A stretch of DNA of 64,000 bases from Paramesorhizobium deserti (GCF_001558695.1 NZ_LNTU01000001.1:186001-250000); one strand, 5' to 3'. Shown: positions 35,802 to 44,306, counted from the first letter of the stretch. The notes: generated by a model from the sequence alone, not told the origin. Program-made: numbers and translations.

Positions 35802-35830
35802 ATGCCCCGCCGATCCTGTCGGCGGGGCAT
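35802..35830 (+). terminator. Terminator of nhaA
   Basis: A 10-bp perfect stem ATGCCCCGCC (35802-35811) and GGCGGGGCAT (35821-35830) with a 9-base loop is followed by TGTGCTTTCATATTT. It is a moderately good Rho-independent terminator. Confidence 0.7.
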
Positions 35831-35962
35831 TGTGCTTTCATATTTCGCACCTACATGCGAAAGGCGTTTTACAGGGGTAACTTCCTGTCAGCAAAAGTAA
35901 GGTAATCCATCACGAGCAGAGCGCCCCTCATGGCGTTCCGGAAATTCTGCCTGGAGTAGCGA

Positions 35963-36835
35963 GTGGCCCGTTTTCTTTCCCGTTTCCTGCCGCGCCGGCT
36001 TCGATCGGACCATATCGAGATTCCCGTGGTGCGCCTGCATGGCGCAATCATGACGGGCGGCGCGCAGTTCCGCCCCACGCTTTCGCTGGCGACCACGGCC
36101 GGCGTGCTCGAAAAGGCCTTTGCCGAGAAGGATGCGCCGGCTGTGGCGCTCTCCGTCAATTCGCCGGGCGGCTCGCCGGTTCAGTCACGGCTGATCTTCC
36201 GGCGCATCCGCGACCTGGCCGAGGAGAAGAACAAGAAGGTCTATGTCTTCGTCGAGGATGTCGCGGCTTCGGGCGGCTACATGATCGCGGTCGCGGGCGA
36301 CGAGATCATCGCCGATCCGTCCTCCATCCTCGGCTCGATCGGCGTCGTCTCCGCCTCCTTCGGCTTTCAGGACCTGATCAAGAAGATCGGCGTGGAGCGC
36401 CGCGTCTATACGGCAGGCAAGAACAAGGTGGCGCTCGATCCTTTCCAGCCGGAAAAGAAGAGCGATGTCGAGCACCTCAAGAGGCTGCAGCTGGAGGTGC
36501 ACGAGACTTTCATCAATCTCGTCAAGGAGCGGCGCGGGGCGGCGCTCGCGGACGATCCGGATCTTTTCACGGGGCTGTTCTGGTCGGGCGAGAAGGCGCT
36601 TTCACTCGGACTTATCGACGGGCTCGGCGACATGCGCTCGCATCTGCGCCGGGAATACGGCCCGAAGACCAGGCTGAAGCTGATCCAGCAGCCGCGTGGG
36701 CTTCTGGGCTGGCGCACGCCATCCGTCGGCGGGCTTCACAAATCGGACGCATTGGCGCAAGCTGCAGCGGGTGCGACGGAAGGCCTGCTGTCTGCAATAG
36801 AGGAAAAAGCCCTATGGTCGCGCTACGGGCTTTGA
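35963..36835 (+). CDS. S49 family (SppA/SohB-like) serine protease
   Basis: The 290-residue protein is a short, single-domain S49 protease that degrades signal peptides or membrane proteins. The nucleophile is Ser103 in VAASGGYMIAVAGDEI, and the general base is a Lys in VYTAGKNKVALDPF (near 153), with PGGSP near 69. No obvious signal or membrane anchor is present, so it would act in the cytoplasm or at the membrane surface. It starts at a GTG with GGAG six bases upstream. It leads a close group with the 36882 gene, ispE and moaB. Confidence 0.92.
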   Translation: MARFLSRFLPRRLRSDHIEIPVVRLHGAIMTGGAQFRPTLSLATTAGVLEKAFAEKDAPAVALSVNSPGGSPVQSRLIFRRIRDLAEEKNKKVYVFVEDVAASGGYMIAVAGDEIIADPSSILGSIGVVSASFGFQDLIKKIGVERRVYTAGKNKVALDPFQPEKKSDVEHLKRLQLEVHETFINLVKERRGAALADDPDLFTGLFWSGEKALSLGLIDGLGDMRSHLRREYGPKTRLKLIQQPRGLLGWRTPSVGGLHKSDALAQAAAGATEGLLSAIEEKALWSRYGL

Positions 36836-36881
36836 CAAAGACCCGGATGCCGACAGAAGGCGGGTTTGAAGGTTTGAGGCA

Positions 36882-37067
36882 ATGCCGCAGCTTATCTTTT
36901 TCATCCTCATCGGCTTGATCGCCTGGTATGGCTACCGCTCGTTCAAGCGCGAGGCCGCTCGGGTTTCGCAGCGGGTCCGCCAGGCCGAGAAGGAAGCGAG
37001 CAACCGGGCGCACGGCACGCTGGTGCAGGACCCGAAAACGGGCGAATACCACGTGCGCGAGGATTGA
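36882..37067 (+). CDS. Small membrane-anchored protein of unknown function
   Basis: The 61-residue product has one N-terminal membrane helix (LIFFILIGLIAWYGYRSF), a basic coiled-coil-prone stretch (REAARVSQRVRQAEKEASN) and the C-terminal segment TLVQDPKTGEYHVRED. It has GAGG ahead of the ATG. The family recurs in Rhizobiales next to ispE, but I know of no function. It lies between the S49 protease and ispE with short gaps, so it is probably in one operon with them. Confidence 0.78.
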   Translation: MPQLIFFILIGLIAWYGYRSFKREAARVSQRVRQAEKEASNRAHGTLVQDPKTGEYHVRED

Positions 37068-37091
37068 CCTCGTGCTATCCCGGCTTGGCAT

Positions 37092-38003
37092 ATGAACAGG
37101 CATATTTCCCCGCTCCCGGCGCACGCGAGCGTCTCCCTCCTCGCCCCCGCCAAGATCAACCTTGCCCTGCATGTCACGGGCCGGCGCGACGACGGCTATC
37201 ATCTGCTCGAAAGCCTGGTGGCATTCGCCGGCTTCGGTGACCAGATCGATGTCTCGTTGTCGGCGCAGGACTGTTTCACGGTGACAGGGCCGTTCGCGCA
37301 GGCCGTACCGACGGATGCGACGAACCTGGTTCTCAGGGCACGCGACGCACTGCGCGCGCGTTTTCCGACAAAGGCGCGGCCGGTCGATATCCGCCTGGAC
37401 AAGCGGCTGCCGATCGCCTCCGGCATCGGCGGCGGGTCGAGCGATGCGGCGGCCGCGCTCATCGCGCTCAACCGGCTGTGGGCGCTCGGTCTCGACATTG
37501 AGAGCCTCTGCGAGACCGGGCTTTCACTCGGCGCGGACCTGCCCATGTGCCTGCACGGCCAGCAGAAGGGCCTGCCGCTCCTCGCGCGCGGTATCGGCGA
37601 GGCGCTTCAACCCGTTCCCCGCTTTCCTTCGCTGCCGATCGTGCTGGCCAATGACGGCACAGGGCTTTCGACACCGCGTGTCTTTGAGGCGCTATCGCGC
37701 CGGGACAATCCGCCGCTCCCCTCCCCGCCTGATTTCTCGACTGTCGAAACTGTCTGCACCTATCTCCGGCAGACGCGCAACGATCTCTATGCCGCGTCGC
37801 TGACGCTCGCCCCGGCGCTTGCCGGCCTTCTCGATCTTTTTGCCGAGTCCGGAGCGCGCTTTGCGCAGATGTCCGGATCGGGAGCCACCTGCTTTGCGGT
37901 CTTCCACGACAACGCGGCGGCGGTGCGAGCGGCGGCGTTCCTCAAAGCACGCAATCCGCAATGGTTCGTGGTGGCGACGGAAACAAGGCACGCATCGGAG
38001 TGA
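37092..38003 (+). CDS. ispE: 4-diphosphocytidyl-2-C-methyl-D-erythritol kinase
   Basis: The 303-residue GHMP-kinase-fold enzyme phosphorylates CDP-ME in the MEP pathway. Markers are LAPAKINLALHVTGRRDDGYHLLESLVAF (near 18-45), the ATP loop LPIASGIGGGSSDAAAAL (near 100) and the C-terminal MSGSGATCFAVF. The length is normal. The TGA is followed after 5 bp by moaB. dxs at the left edge serves the same pathway. Confidence 0.96.
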   Translation: MNRHISPLPAHASVSLLAPAKINLALHVTGRRDDGYHLLESLVAFAGFGDQIDVSLSAQDCFTVTGPFAQAVPTDATNLVLRARDALRARFPTKARPVDIRLDKRLPIASGIGGGSSDAAAALIALNRLWALGLDIESLCETGLSLGADLPMCLHGQQKGLPLLARGIGEALQPVPRFPSLPIVLANDGTGLSTPRVFEALSRRDNPPLPSPPDFSTVETVCTYLRQTRNDLYAASLTLAPALAGLLDLFAESGARFAQMSGSGATCFAVFHDNAAAVRAAAFLKARNPQWFVVATETRHASE

Positions 38004-38008
38004 GCGAG

Positions 38009-38551
38009 ATGGCAAGCGAAACACGTCCCTTCATTCCCGTCGGCATCGCGGTGCTGACGGTGTCGGACACGCGTACGCTCGCCAACGACAAGTCCGGCGA
38101 CACGCTGGTGGAGCGGATCGTCGAGATGGGACACAGGCTCGTATCGCGGGATATCGTCACCGACGATCAGGAGAAAATCCGCGATAAGGTCCTCTTCTGG
38201 TCCCGCGATCCCAATGTCGACGTCATCGTCACCACCGGTGGCACCGGCTTTACCGGGCGCGACGTGACGCCGGAGGCGCTCGAACCGATCTTCGAAAAGC
38301 GCATGGACGGCTTCTCGGCGGTCTTCCACCGCATCTCCTATGACAAGATCGGTACGTCGACGATCCAGTCGCGGGCGACCGGCGGCGTCGTCAACGCCAC
38401 CTTTGTCTTCGTGCTGCCGGGGTCGCCCGGCGCATGCCGCGACGCCTGGGACCATATCCTGCAGTCCCAGCTCGACTATCGCCACAAGCCCTGCAATTTC
38501 GTAGAGATCATGCCGCGGCTCAGCGAGCATCTGAAGCGCCAAAAGGCCTGA
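38009..38551 (+). CDS. moaB: Molybdenum cofactor biosynthesis protein B
   Basis: The 180-residue MoaB/Mog-fold protein has GIAVLTVSDTRTLANDKSGD (near 12-31), VIVTTGGTGFTGRDVTPEAL (near 73) and LPGSPGACRDAWD (near 139), the molybdopterin-binding signature. It probably adenylates or binds molybdopterin. The start is MASETRPFIPVG, 5 bp after ispE; the in-frame ATG at 37961 lies inside ispE. A 178-bp gap then separates it from the hydrolase gene. Confidence 0.94.
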   Translation: MASETRPFIPVGIAVLTVSDTRTLANDKSGDTLVERIVEMGHRLVSRDIVTDDQEKIRDKVLFWSRDPNVDVIVTTGGTGFTGRDVTPEALEPIFEKRMDGFSAVFHRISYDKIGTSTIQSRATGGVVNATFVFVLPGSPGACRDAWDHILQSQLDYRHKPCNFVEIMPRLSEHLKRQKA

Positions 38552-38729
38552 GCGACTGTCGATCGCCGCAATCGTTCCGCCCTGCATCTCCTTTTGAAGC
38601 AAAGACAACAAGACGCCAGGAGAAACGCCTTGGCTGGAGGTCCATCCCCCGTTTGCGCCATCCCACCGGAACGTTGCCCCGGTGTGGCCGTTGTGAAAGG
38701 TCAGACGCTTTCAGAAGAGGAGTCCAGAC

Positions 38730-39629
38730 ATGCAACCGGCAAAAAGGCAACGGCTTCGCCTGTCCGGCGGCACGGAATTGGCCTTCGTCACGGCAGGTGA
38801 ATCGTCCAATCCCGCCATTCTGCTTCAGCACGGCTTTCCGGGTTCGGCGGACTATTTTCGCAACGTCATGCCCGAGCTGTCGCAGGTCGCACATGTGATC
38901 GCGCCGGATCTACCTGGCTACGGCGCATCGGAGGTTCTGCCGGCGCCTACGTTTCCCGCCTTCGGGCGGGCCATCTCGGAGCTCCTGGACCGGCTCGCGG
39001 TCGGGCCGCGCTACATCTATCTTCATGATTTCGGCGCACCAGTGGGTTTTGACATCGCCATGCAGGCGCCGGAACAGGTCCTGGGCCTCATCGTCCAGAA
39101 CGCCAACGCGCATGGGACCGGGCTCGGGCCGCCATGGGCCCCGGTGATCGCCTACTGGTCGCATCCAAACCCGGACAATGAGGCGGCCGCGACCGCGCAT
39201 TTCACATTAGAGGGCACGCGCAACGGGTATCTCGGCGGGATGCCGCCGGACTTGGCGGCGCGAATCCCGGCGGAAGTCTGGGAGGAGGACTGGCGGGTGA
39301 TGCAATTGCCGGGCCGGCTGGATACGCAGCGAGCGCTCGTCAGGGATTATGGGAACTATGTCGCCCGGTTCGGCGAAATCGCCGAATATCTCGCGCGTTG
39401 GCAGCCGCCTTCCCTGATGCTCTGGGCACGGCATGACCCCTTCTTCGATCTCGCCGAAATCCTGTCATGGATGAAGGCGCTGCCGAGGATGGAAGCCCAT
39501 ATTCTCGACGCCGGCCACAAGCTGCTCGAGACCCATTCGGCCCCTGCCGCGACGCTTATGCTCGACTTCATCCGGCATACCCGGCAGAAAGCGGAAAACC
39601 CGGAGAGCCTGGCTGAATTGAAACACTAG
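38730..39629 (+). CDS. Alpha/beta hydrolase, epoxide hydrolase or haloalkane dehalogenase type
   Basis: The 299-residue alpha/beta hydrolase has the oxyanion HGFPG at 34-38. The nucleophile elbow reads LHDFGAPVG, so the nucleophile is Asp100 rather than Ser; Asp236 in ARHDPFFD and His263 in AGHKLLETHS complete a triad. An Asp nucleophile is the mark of epoxide hydrolases, haloalkane dehalogenases and fluoroacetate dehalogenases; which of these applies cannot be told. GAGGAG precedes the ATG by seven bases. A palindromic repeat follows directly after the stop. Confidence 0.85.
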   Translation: MQPAKRQRLRLSGGTELAFVTAGESSNPAILLQHGFPGSADYFRNVMPELSQVAHVIAPDLPGYGASEVLPAPTFPAFGRAISELLDRLAVGPRYIYLHDFGAPVGFDIAMQAPEQVLGLIVQNANAHGTGLGPPWAPVIAYWSHPNPDNEAAATAHFTLEGTRNGYLGGMPPDLAARIPAEVWEEDWRVMQLPGRLDTQRALVRDYGNYVARFGEIAEYLARWQPPSLMLWARHDPFFDLAEILSWMKALPRMEAHILDAGHKLLETHSAPAATLMLDFIRHTRQKAENPESLAELKH

Positions 39630-39802
39630 CAGAACGCGGCCCGCTATCCCGCTGTCAATCTCGGGTCTGTCCCGAGAATCTACCATCAGAAAAAAGAGAA
39701 TGATTACAGTTCTGACAGATCAGGCCGCAGTAGATTCTCGGGACAAGCCCGAGAATGATGACCAGACGGACGCCGCTTCAAGCTAGTTCTGACAAACACT
39801 AG
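39630..39802. repeat. Palindromic element, GTCATTCTCGGG family, CACTAG ends
   Basis: The 173-bp element carries CTCGGGTCTGTCCCGAGAATC and, in the other arm, GATTCTCGGGACAAGCCCGAG, with outer words GCAGAACGCGGCC and AGCTAGTTCTGACAAACACTAG. The copy at 42869-43062 is nearly the same sequence inverted. It separates the convergent hydrolase and GT2 genes, and one end overlaps the hydrolase stop. Confidence 0.85.
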
Positions 39803-39812
39803 GCAACGCGGC

Positions 39813-40319
39813 CTAAGCCCTGTTCGCCGGCACGATCTCCGCCTTGAGCCGCCGCGTGGCGATGCCGCGCGCCAGATCGCCTGCCCCATGGCCTGGCTTC
39901 AGAAGCGCCATTGCCTGGCGCTTCGACATCAAAAGCCCGTCGCTCATCGGATTGTTGGTGCCGAAGACCCGCGCCAGAAAACGCGGCCTGTTGATCGAGG
40001 AACGGGAGAAACGCGCCGGTCCGGGCAGCGCCTCGATGTGATTGCGCGCGGATTCCGACCAGCCTTCGAGCAAGCGCGAGCCCGGCTCCAGGAGCAGGAG
40101 CCACTCACCACGCGCGAGCCTGACGCCATCAAGAAGCGACCCGTTTTCCAGAAAGCTGCAGCCCGCCGCATCGGCAACCTCGCGCGTGTGATCGCTCGAT
40201 CCGTGGTCGACGATAACGACGTCACGCACCAGCCCTTCGACCGCTGCGTTGACCAGCCCCGCCAGCGTGCGCGCCAGGGCCTCTTCCGCGTTCTTGGTTT
40301 CGATAATAACGGACACCAT
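39813..40319 (-). CDS. Short GT2-like glycosyltransferase domain protein
   Basis: The 168-residue protein begins like a family 2 glycosyltransferase (MVSVIIETKNAEEALARTLAGL, then VVIVDHGSSDHTREVADAAG). It is about half the usual length. The metal-binding DxD position reads LLEPGS, lacking both aspartates. It may be an ancient degenerate copy or a non-catalytic binding protein. Similar short proteins occur next to this radical-SAM gene in Rhizobiales, so it is probably not a recent truncation; I infer that from memory of the neighbourhood. Confidence 0.7.
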   Translation of the reverse strand: MVSVIIETKNAEEALARTLAGLVNAAVEGLVRDVVIVDHGSSDHTREVADAAGCSFLENGSLLDGVRLARGEWLLLLEPGSRLLEGWSESARNHIEALPGPARFSRSSINRPRFLARVFGTNNPMSDGLLMSKRQAMALLKPGHGAGDLARGIATRRLKAEIVPANRA

Positions 40320-40533
40320 GGTTCCGCTTATCGCATGGAGGCGGAAAATGCCACATTTCCTTCACATACAAAAAAGTTCTTGATTTGTTCTCATTTGCTG
40401 GATAGGAATAGATTCATCAAATGGTGATTGGTCGAGCCGGTCACCGACAGGCGGACAGATGATGCCCGCCCTATGTGAAGCGTTCCAAGAGAAGCCGGTA
40501 AGCCCGGAATATATTCCGGCGAGGAGCAAGCGA

Positions 40534-41688
40534 ATGGATGTCATTCACCATGCCGACAGAGCTGCTTTCGGAGAAGGCCGGGCGGAGCACGCCAATGCGC
40601 TGATCGGGGAAGCCGGCCTGCGCATCAACCACGAGCGGCGGCGCGGGCGCGGCGCAGGCATCAATCCATCGGGACGTTTCGAGCCGATCTCCCGGCACGT
40701 CTTCGACGATGGCTGGAACACAATCGAGGAACTGCCGCCCTTCAAGACGGACGTGCAGGTCGAGAAGCCCCGGACGATCATCACGCGCAACGATTCACCC
40801 GATATCAGCTTCGACCGCTCGATCAATCCCTATCGCGGCTGCGAACATGGCTGCATCTATTGCTTCGCCCGTCCGACGCACAGCTATATGGGTCTTTCGG
40901 CGGGGCTAGATTTCGAATCGAAGCTCTTCGCCAAGCCGGATGCGCCGCGCCTCCTGGAGCGGGAACTGGCCAAGCCCGGCTATGTGGTGAAGACCATCGC
41001 CATCGGTACCAATACGGATCCCTATCAGCCGATCGAGAAGAAATGGCGCATCATGCGCGAAATCCTCGAAGTGCTCGAGGCGGCCAACCATCCCGTCGGG
41101 ATCGTCACCAAATCCGCCATGGTGATGCGCGACCAGGATATCCTCGCCCGGATGGCCGAAAAGGGTCTCGCCAAGGTGGCGCTCTCGGTGACGACGCTCG
41201 ACGCGCGGCTTGCCCGGACGATGGAACCCCGCGCCTCGACCCCGACAAGGCGGCTGCAGGCGATCCGCACGCTCGCCGATGCCGGTATTCCCGCCTCGGT
41301 GATGATGGGGCCGGTCATCCCCGGCGTCAATGATCACGAGATCGAGCGTATCCTCGATTCGGCCCATGCGATGGGCGCGCGGGAGGCGGGCTATGTCCTC
41401 CTGCGGCTGCCGCTGGAGGTGGCGCCGATCTTCAAGGACTGGCTGCTCAGGCACTATCCGGACCGCTATCGCCATGTCATGTCGCTGGTGCGCTCCATGC
41501 GCGGCGGCAAGGATTACGATGCCGAATGGGGCAAGCGCATGCGCGGCGAAGGCCCCTATGCCTGGCAGATCGGTCGGCGTTTCGAAATCGCCGCCAAGAA
41601 GCTCGGTATGAACATCCAGAGGAGGAAGCTCAGAACCGATCTTTTCGAGCCGCCGGCGAAATACGGAACCCAGCTCTCACTTTTTTGA
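40534..41688 (+). CDS. Radical-SAM protein, PA0069/SplB-like, with C-terminal QLSLF
   Basis: The 384-residue radical-SAM enzyme has its 4Fe-4S cluster motif in RGCEHGCIYCFARP (Cys103, 107, 110) and follows the PA0069 family pattern (RRRGRGAGINPSGRFEPISRHVFDDGW, TNTDPYQPIEK, GPVIPGVNDHEIE). Related SplB proteins repair DNA photoproducts; the reaction of this family is unknown. The last five residues, QLSLF, equal the consensus beta-sliding-clamp-binding motif. GAGGAG lies seven bases before the ATG at 40534, so the in-frame start at 40459 is rejected. rnhB follows in the same direction. Confidence 0.9.
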   Translation: MDVIHHADRAAFGEGRAEHANALIGEAGLRINHERRRGRGAGINPSGRFEPISRHVFDDGWNTIEELPPFKTDVQVEKPRTIITRNDSPDISFDRSINPYRGCEHGCIYCFARPTHSYMGLSAGLDFESKLFAKPDAPRLLERELAKPGYVVKTIAIGTNTDPYQPIEKKWRIMREILEVLEAANHPVGIVTKSAMVMRDQDILARMAEKGLAKVALSVTTLDARLARTMEPRASTPTRRLQAIRTLADAGIPASVMMGPVIPGVNDHEIERILDSAHAMGAREAGYVLLRLPLEVAPIFKDWLLRHYPDRYRHVMSLVRSMRGGKDYDAEWGKRMRGEGPYAWQIGRRFEIAAKKLGMNIQRRKLRTDLFEPPAKYGTQLSLF

Positions 41689-41875
41689 CCCCCTCGCGGA
41701 ACTTTTCGCCGCAATGCGCATAGTGGGAGTATCCGGCTTCCTATGCGCGGTTCCGGCGAAGCGATTTAACTTCCATCAGGTATCCGAGCCCCTTGCCTGA
41801 TGGCGACCTCACTGCCCCCGTCCCCCGGCAGGAGGTCTTGCGGAGAACCGGAAGCAATGCGATCGTCGCCGCACC

Positions 41876-42541
41876 ATGACTCGCGTGCTTACCGATTCTC
41901 CGCTCCTATTCGACATGCCGATCAAGCCGGATTTTTCCACCGAGCTGCGGCTGCTCAAAAGAGGCGTTCGCCCTATCGCCGGCATAGACGAAGCGGGACG
42001 CGGCCCGCTGGCCGGGCCGGTGGTGGCGGCTGCGGTGGTTCTCGATGCGGAGCGCCTTCCCGAAGGTCTCGACGATTCCAAGCGGCTGACCGCGGCGATG
42101 CGGGAGAAGCTTTTCGACGCTATTCTCTCGCAGGCCCTGGCGGTTTCCGTCGCAAGCCTCTGCGCGCCCAGCATTGACCGCTCGGATATCCGCAAGGCGT
42201 CGCTGGAGGCTATGCGCCGCGCGGCCGCCGGGCTGACGCTGGCGCCTTCCCATGCGCTGGTCGACGGCTGCGACGTGCCCTGGGGGCTCTGCTGCGAGGG
42301 CAGCGCCCTCGTCAAGGGGGACCAGCGCTCCGTCTCGATCGCCGCCGCCTCCATCGTCGCCAAGGTCACCCGCGACCGCATGATGCAGCGGGCGGGCGGG
42401 CACCACCCCCATTACGGGCTCGAGGCGCATGTGGGATATGCGACCCAGCAGCACCGCTCGGCCATCGAGCTCCACGGCCCCCTCCGCGGCCTGCACCGCT
42501 ATACCTTCGCGCCGATCAAGGGCCGTTTTCCGGCGGAGTGA
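41876..42541 (+). CDS. rnhB: Ribonuclease HII
   Basis: The 221-residue endonuclease nicks RNA in RNA:DNA duplexes and at single ribonucleotides. The catalytic acid residues lie in [16 protein letters not shown] (Asp, Glu near 38) and in [37 protein letters not shown] and [11 protein letters not shown] fit. It follows the radical-SAM gene by 187 bp; this gap holds two small hairpins (GCGCATAG/CTATGCGC and CATCAGG/CCTGATG), so shared transcription is uncertain. The start has no strong ribosome site. Confidence 0.94.
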   Translation: MTRVLTDSPLLFDMPIKPDFSTELRLLKRGVRPIAGIDEAGRGPLAGPVVAAAVVLDAERLPEGLDDSKRLTAAMREKLFDAILSQALAVSVASLCAPSIDRSDIRKASLEAMRRAAAGLTLAPSHALVDGCDVPWGLCCEGSALVKGDQRSVSIAAASIVAKVTRDRMMQRAGGHHPHYGLEAHVGYATQQHRSAIELHGPLRGLHRYTFAPIKGRFPAE

Positions 42542-42622
42542 GGGCGTTTGGGTACGGAAAAGTGCCGTTTCTGACTTCGCCTTTTTCTGTGGCAAAGCAT
42601 TTTACCTGGAATGGAAACCCCT

Positions 42623-42867
42623 GGCGGGACAGCACCCCCTCTGCCCTGCCGGGCATCTCCCCCCGCCAAGGGCAGGCAATCGCATATGAATGCCCCTCAT
42701 CTGCCTGCCGGCATCTTCTCCCCGCATGCGGGGAGAAGAAAGAGGCGGAGACGCTGGTGTCCCCTCTCCCTGTTTGCGGGAGAGGGTAAGGGTGAAGGGC
42801 AAATTGCGCCATATGCGATTGCCCTGCCCTTGCGGGAGATGGCGGGCAGGCCAGAGGGGGGCGCCTA
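42623..42867. repeat. Long palindromic element, CTCCCCC/GGGGGGCGCC family
   Basis: Outer arms of about 60 bp: left GGCGGGACAGCACCCCCTCT to GGGCAGGCAATCGCATATG, right GCCATATGCGATTGCCCTGC to CAGAGGGGGGCGCC. Inside is a second hairpin set (CTTCTCCCCGCATGCGGGGAG and CTCTCCC-GGGAGAG). It lies in the 645-bp gap 42542-43186 and contains no gene. Confidence 0.85.
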
Positions 42868-42868
42868 G

Positions 42869-43062
42869 TGTTTGTCAGAACCAGCTTGAGTTTGTCAGAA
42901 CCAGCTTGAAGCGGTGTCCGTCTGGCCGTCATTCTCGGGCTTGTCCCGAGAATCTACTGCAGCCTGATCTATCAGGACGGTAATCATTCTCTTTTTCTTA
43001 TGGTAGATTCTCGGGACAAGTCCGAGAATGACGGCGAGATGGGCCGCGTTCTGCCAGCGTTT
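42869..43062. repeat. Palindromic element, GTCATTCTCGGG family, inverted copy
   Basis: It matches 39630-39802 in the opposite orientation: GTCTGGCCGTCATTCTCGGG, GCTTGTCCCGAGAATCTAC, a centre with AATCATTCTCTTTTTCTTATG, and GATTCTCGGGACAAGTCCGAG. At its left end TTGTCAGAACCAGCTTGA is tandemly duplicated, a slippage or insertion scar. Confidence 0.85.
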
Positions 43063-43121
43063 CAATAAAACCATGACAGACTAGCGATTCCATAAAAACG
43101 TGAAGCGCTCCAAAATCACAC

Positions 43122-43153
43122 GCAAACAAAAACGCCGCCTTGCGGCGGCGTCT
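43122..43153 (-). terminator. Intrinsic terminator of the atp F0 operon
   Basis: Read on the minus strand, ACGCCGCC and GGCGGCGT (43132-43139 and 43144-43151) form an 8-bp stem around a 4-base loop, followed by TTTTTGTTTG. It lies 34 bp past the atpF stop and is a canonical terminator for the operon. Confidence 0.88.
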
Positions 43154-43186
43154 TAACCAGTATCGGAACCAGCGAAACGTGCCGGC

Positions 43187-43666
43187 TCAGTTGAGCCGCG
43201 ATTTCACTTCGCCGACCGACTTCTTGAAGAGTTCGCCGGCCGTCTTCGGGTCCAGCTTGTCGGCGATGAGCCGGCCGGCCGCGGTGACCGCGATCTCGAC
43301 TGCGGAGGAACGGACCTCGTTGATCGCCTCGGATTCGGCCTGCGCGATCTTCTGTTCGGCAAGCTTGTTGCGGCGGGCGACATAGTCTTCCGTCTTCGCC
43401 TTGGCCTCCTCGAGAAGCGCCTTCGCCTCGCGCTCGGCGGCGGTCAGGATATCGCCGGCTTCCTTCTCGGCTTCCTTGCGCTTGCGCTGATACTCGGCCA
43501 GGAGCTGCTGGGCCTCCTCACGCAGGCGGCGGGCCTCATCAAGCTCGTTCTTGATGCGGTCAGCGCGCTCATCCAGCGAACGGGCGAGCACTTTCGGCAC
43601 CTTCATGTAGATGATGACGCCCACGAAAATAATAAGAGCGACGAGTGACCAGAATGTAGCGTCCAT
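43187..43666 (-). CDS. atpF: ATP synthase F0 subunit b
   Basis: The 159-residue b subunit is part of the peripheral stalk of the ATP synthase. It has one N-terminal membrane helix (MDATFWSLVALIIFVGVIIYM) and a long, highly charged coiled coil. AAGGAGG sits ahead of the ATG at 43666; the upstream in-frame extension lies in the preceding gene's end. It is the last gene of the F0 unit, 10 bp after atpF'. Having both b and b' is typical of alphaproteobacteria and phototrophs. Confidence 0.95.
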   Translation of the reverse strand: MDATFWSLVALIIFVGVIIYMKVPKVLARSLDERADRIKNELDEARRLREEAQQLLAEYQRKRKEAEKEAGDILTAAEREAKALLEEAKAKTEDYVARRNKLAEQKIAQAESEAINEVRSSAVEIAVTAAGRLIADKLDPKTAGELFKKSVGEVKSRLN

Positions 43667-43676
43667 GTCGTCCTCC

Positions 43677-44306
43677 TTAGCCGCGAACGGCTTTGACTGC
43701 AGCCGAAACGGAAGCCTTGTCGACGCTTCCGCCAATAAGCTGTTTCACGATCTCGGTCGCCGTATCCTCGGCAATGGCCCCGACATCGCTCATGGCCTTG
43801 TCCTTGATCGCGGCAATGCGGCTTTCGGCCTCGTTGAGCTTCGTCTCGAGCGAAGCCTCGACAGCGGCGCGCTCGGCTTCCGCCTTGCTCTTGGCATTGT
43901 CGCGGGCTTCCTGCGCAATGCCGCCGGCCTTGAGGCGGGCCTCGGCCAGTTCCTGCTCATAGGCGGCAATGGCGCTGTCGGCATCCTGCTTCATGCGGGC
44001 GGCCTGCTCGAGATCCTGTTCGATACGATCACGGCGGGTCTCGATCACACTGCCGATGCGCGGCAGGACCACGCGCGACAGGAAGAGATAGAAAAGCCCG
44101 AAGGTGATGGCCAGCCACAGAACCTGGGATGCGTAATGGGTGGAATCGAACGGCGGAAATACGCCGGTGTGACCGGCATCATGCGGCACGCCGGTCTCGG
44201 TGTGCACGGCCTCGGCATCCCCGGCCGGGGTGCCATGATCAACCGCCGGTGTTTCAGCCGGTTGAGATTGGGTTTCGCTTTGGGCAAACGCCGCGGACAC
44301 GAACAT
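43677..44306 (-). CDS. atpF': ATP synthase F0 subunit b'
   Basis: The 209-residue b' subunit forms the second stalk helix. A polar N-terminal extension (about 1-50, with [21 protein letters not shown]) precedes the membrane helix ([26 protein letters not shown]) and the long coiled coil ([33 protein letters not shown]). The extension resembles a signal peptide and may be cleaved; that is inference. A 275-bp gap with a compound hairpin separates it from atpE. Confidence 0.93.
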   Translation of the reverse strand: MFVSAAFAQSETQSQPAETPAVDHGTPAGDAEAVHTETGVPHDAGHTGVFPPFDSTHYASQVLWLAITFGLFYLFLSRVVLPRIGSVIETRRDRIEQDLEQAARMKQDADSAIAAYEQELAEARLKAGGIAQEARDNAKSKAEAERAAVEASLETKLNEAESRIAAIKDKAMSDVGAIAEDTATEIVKQLIGGSVDKASVSAAVKAVRG

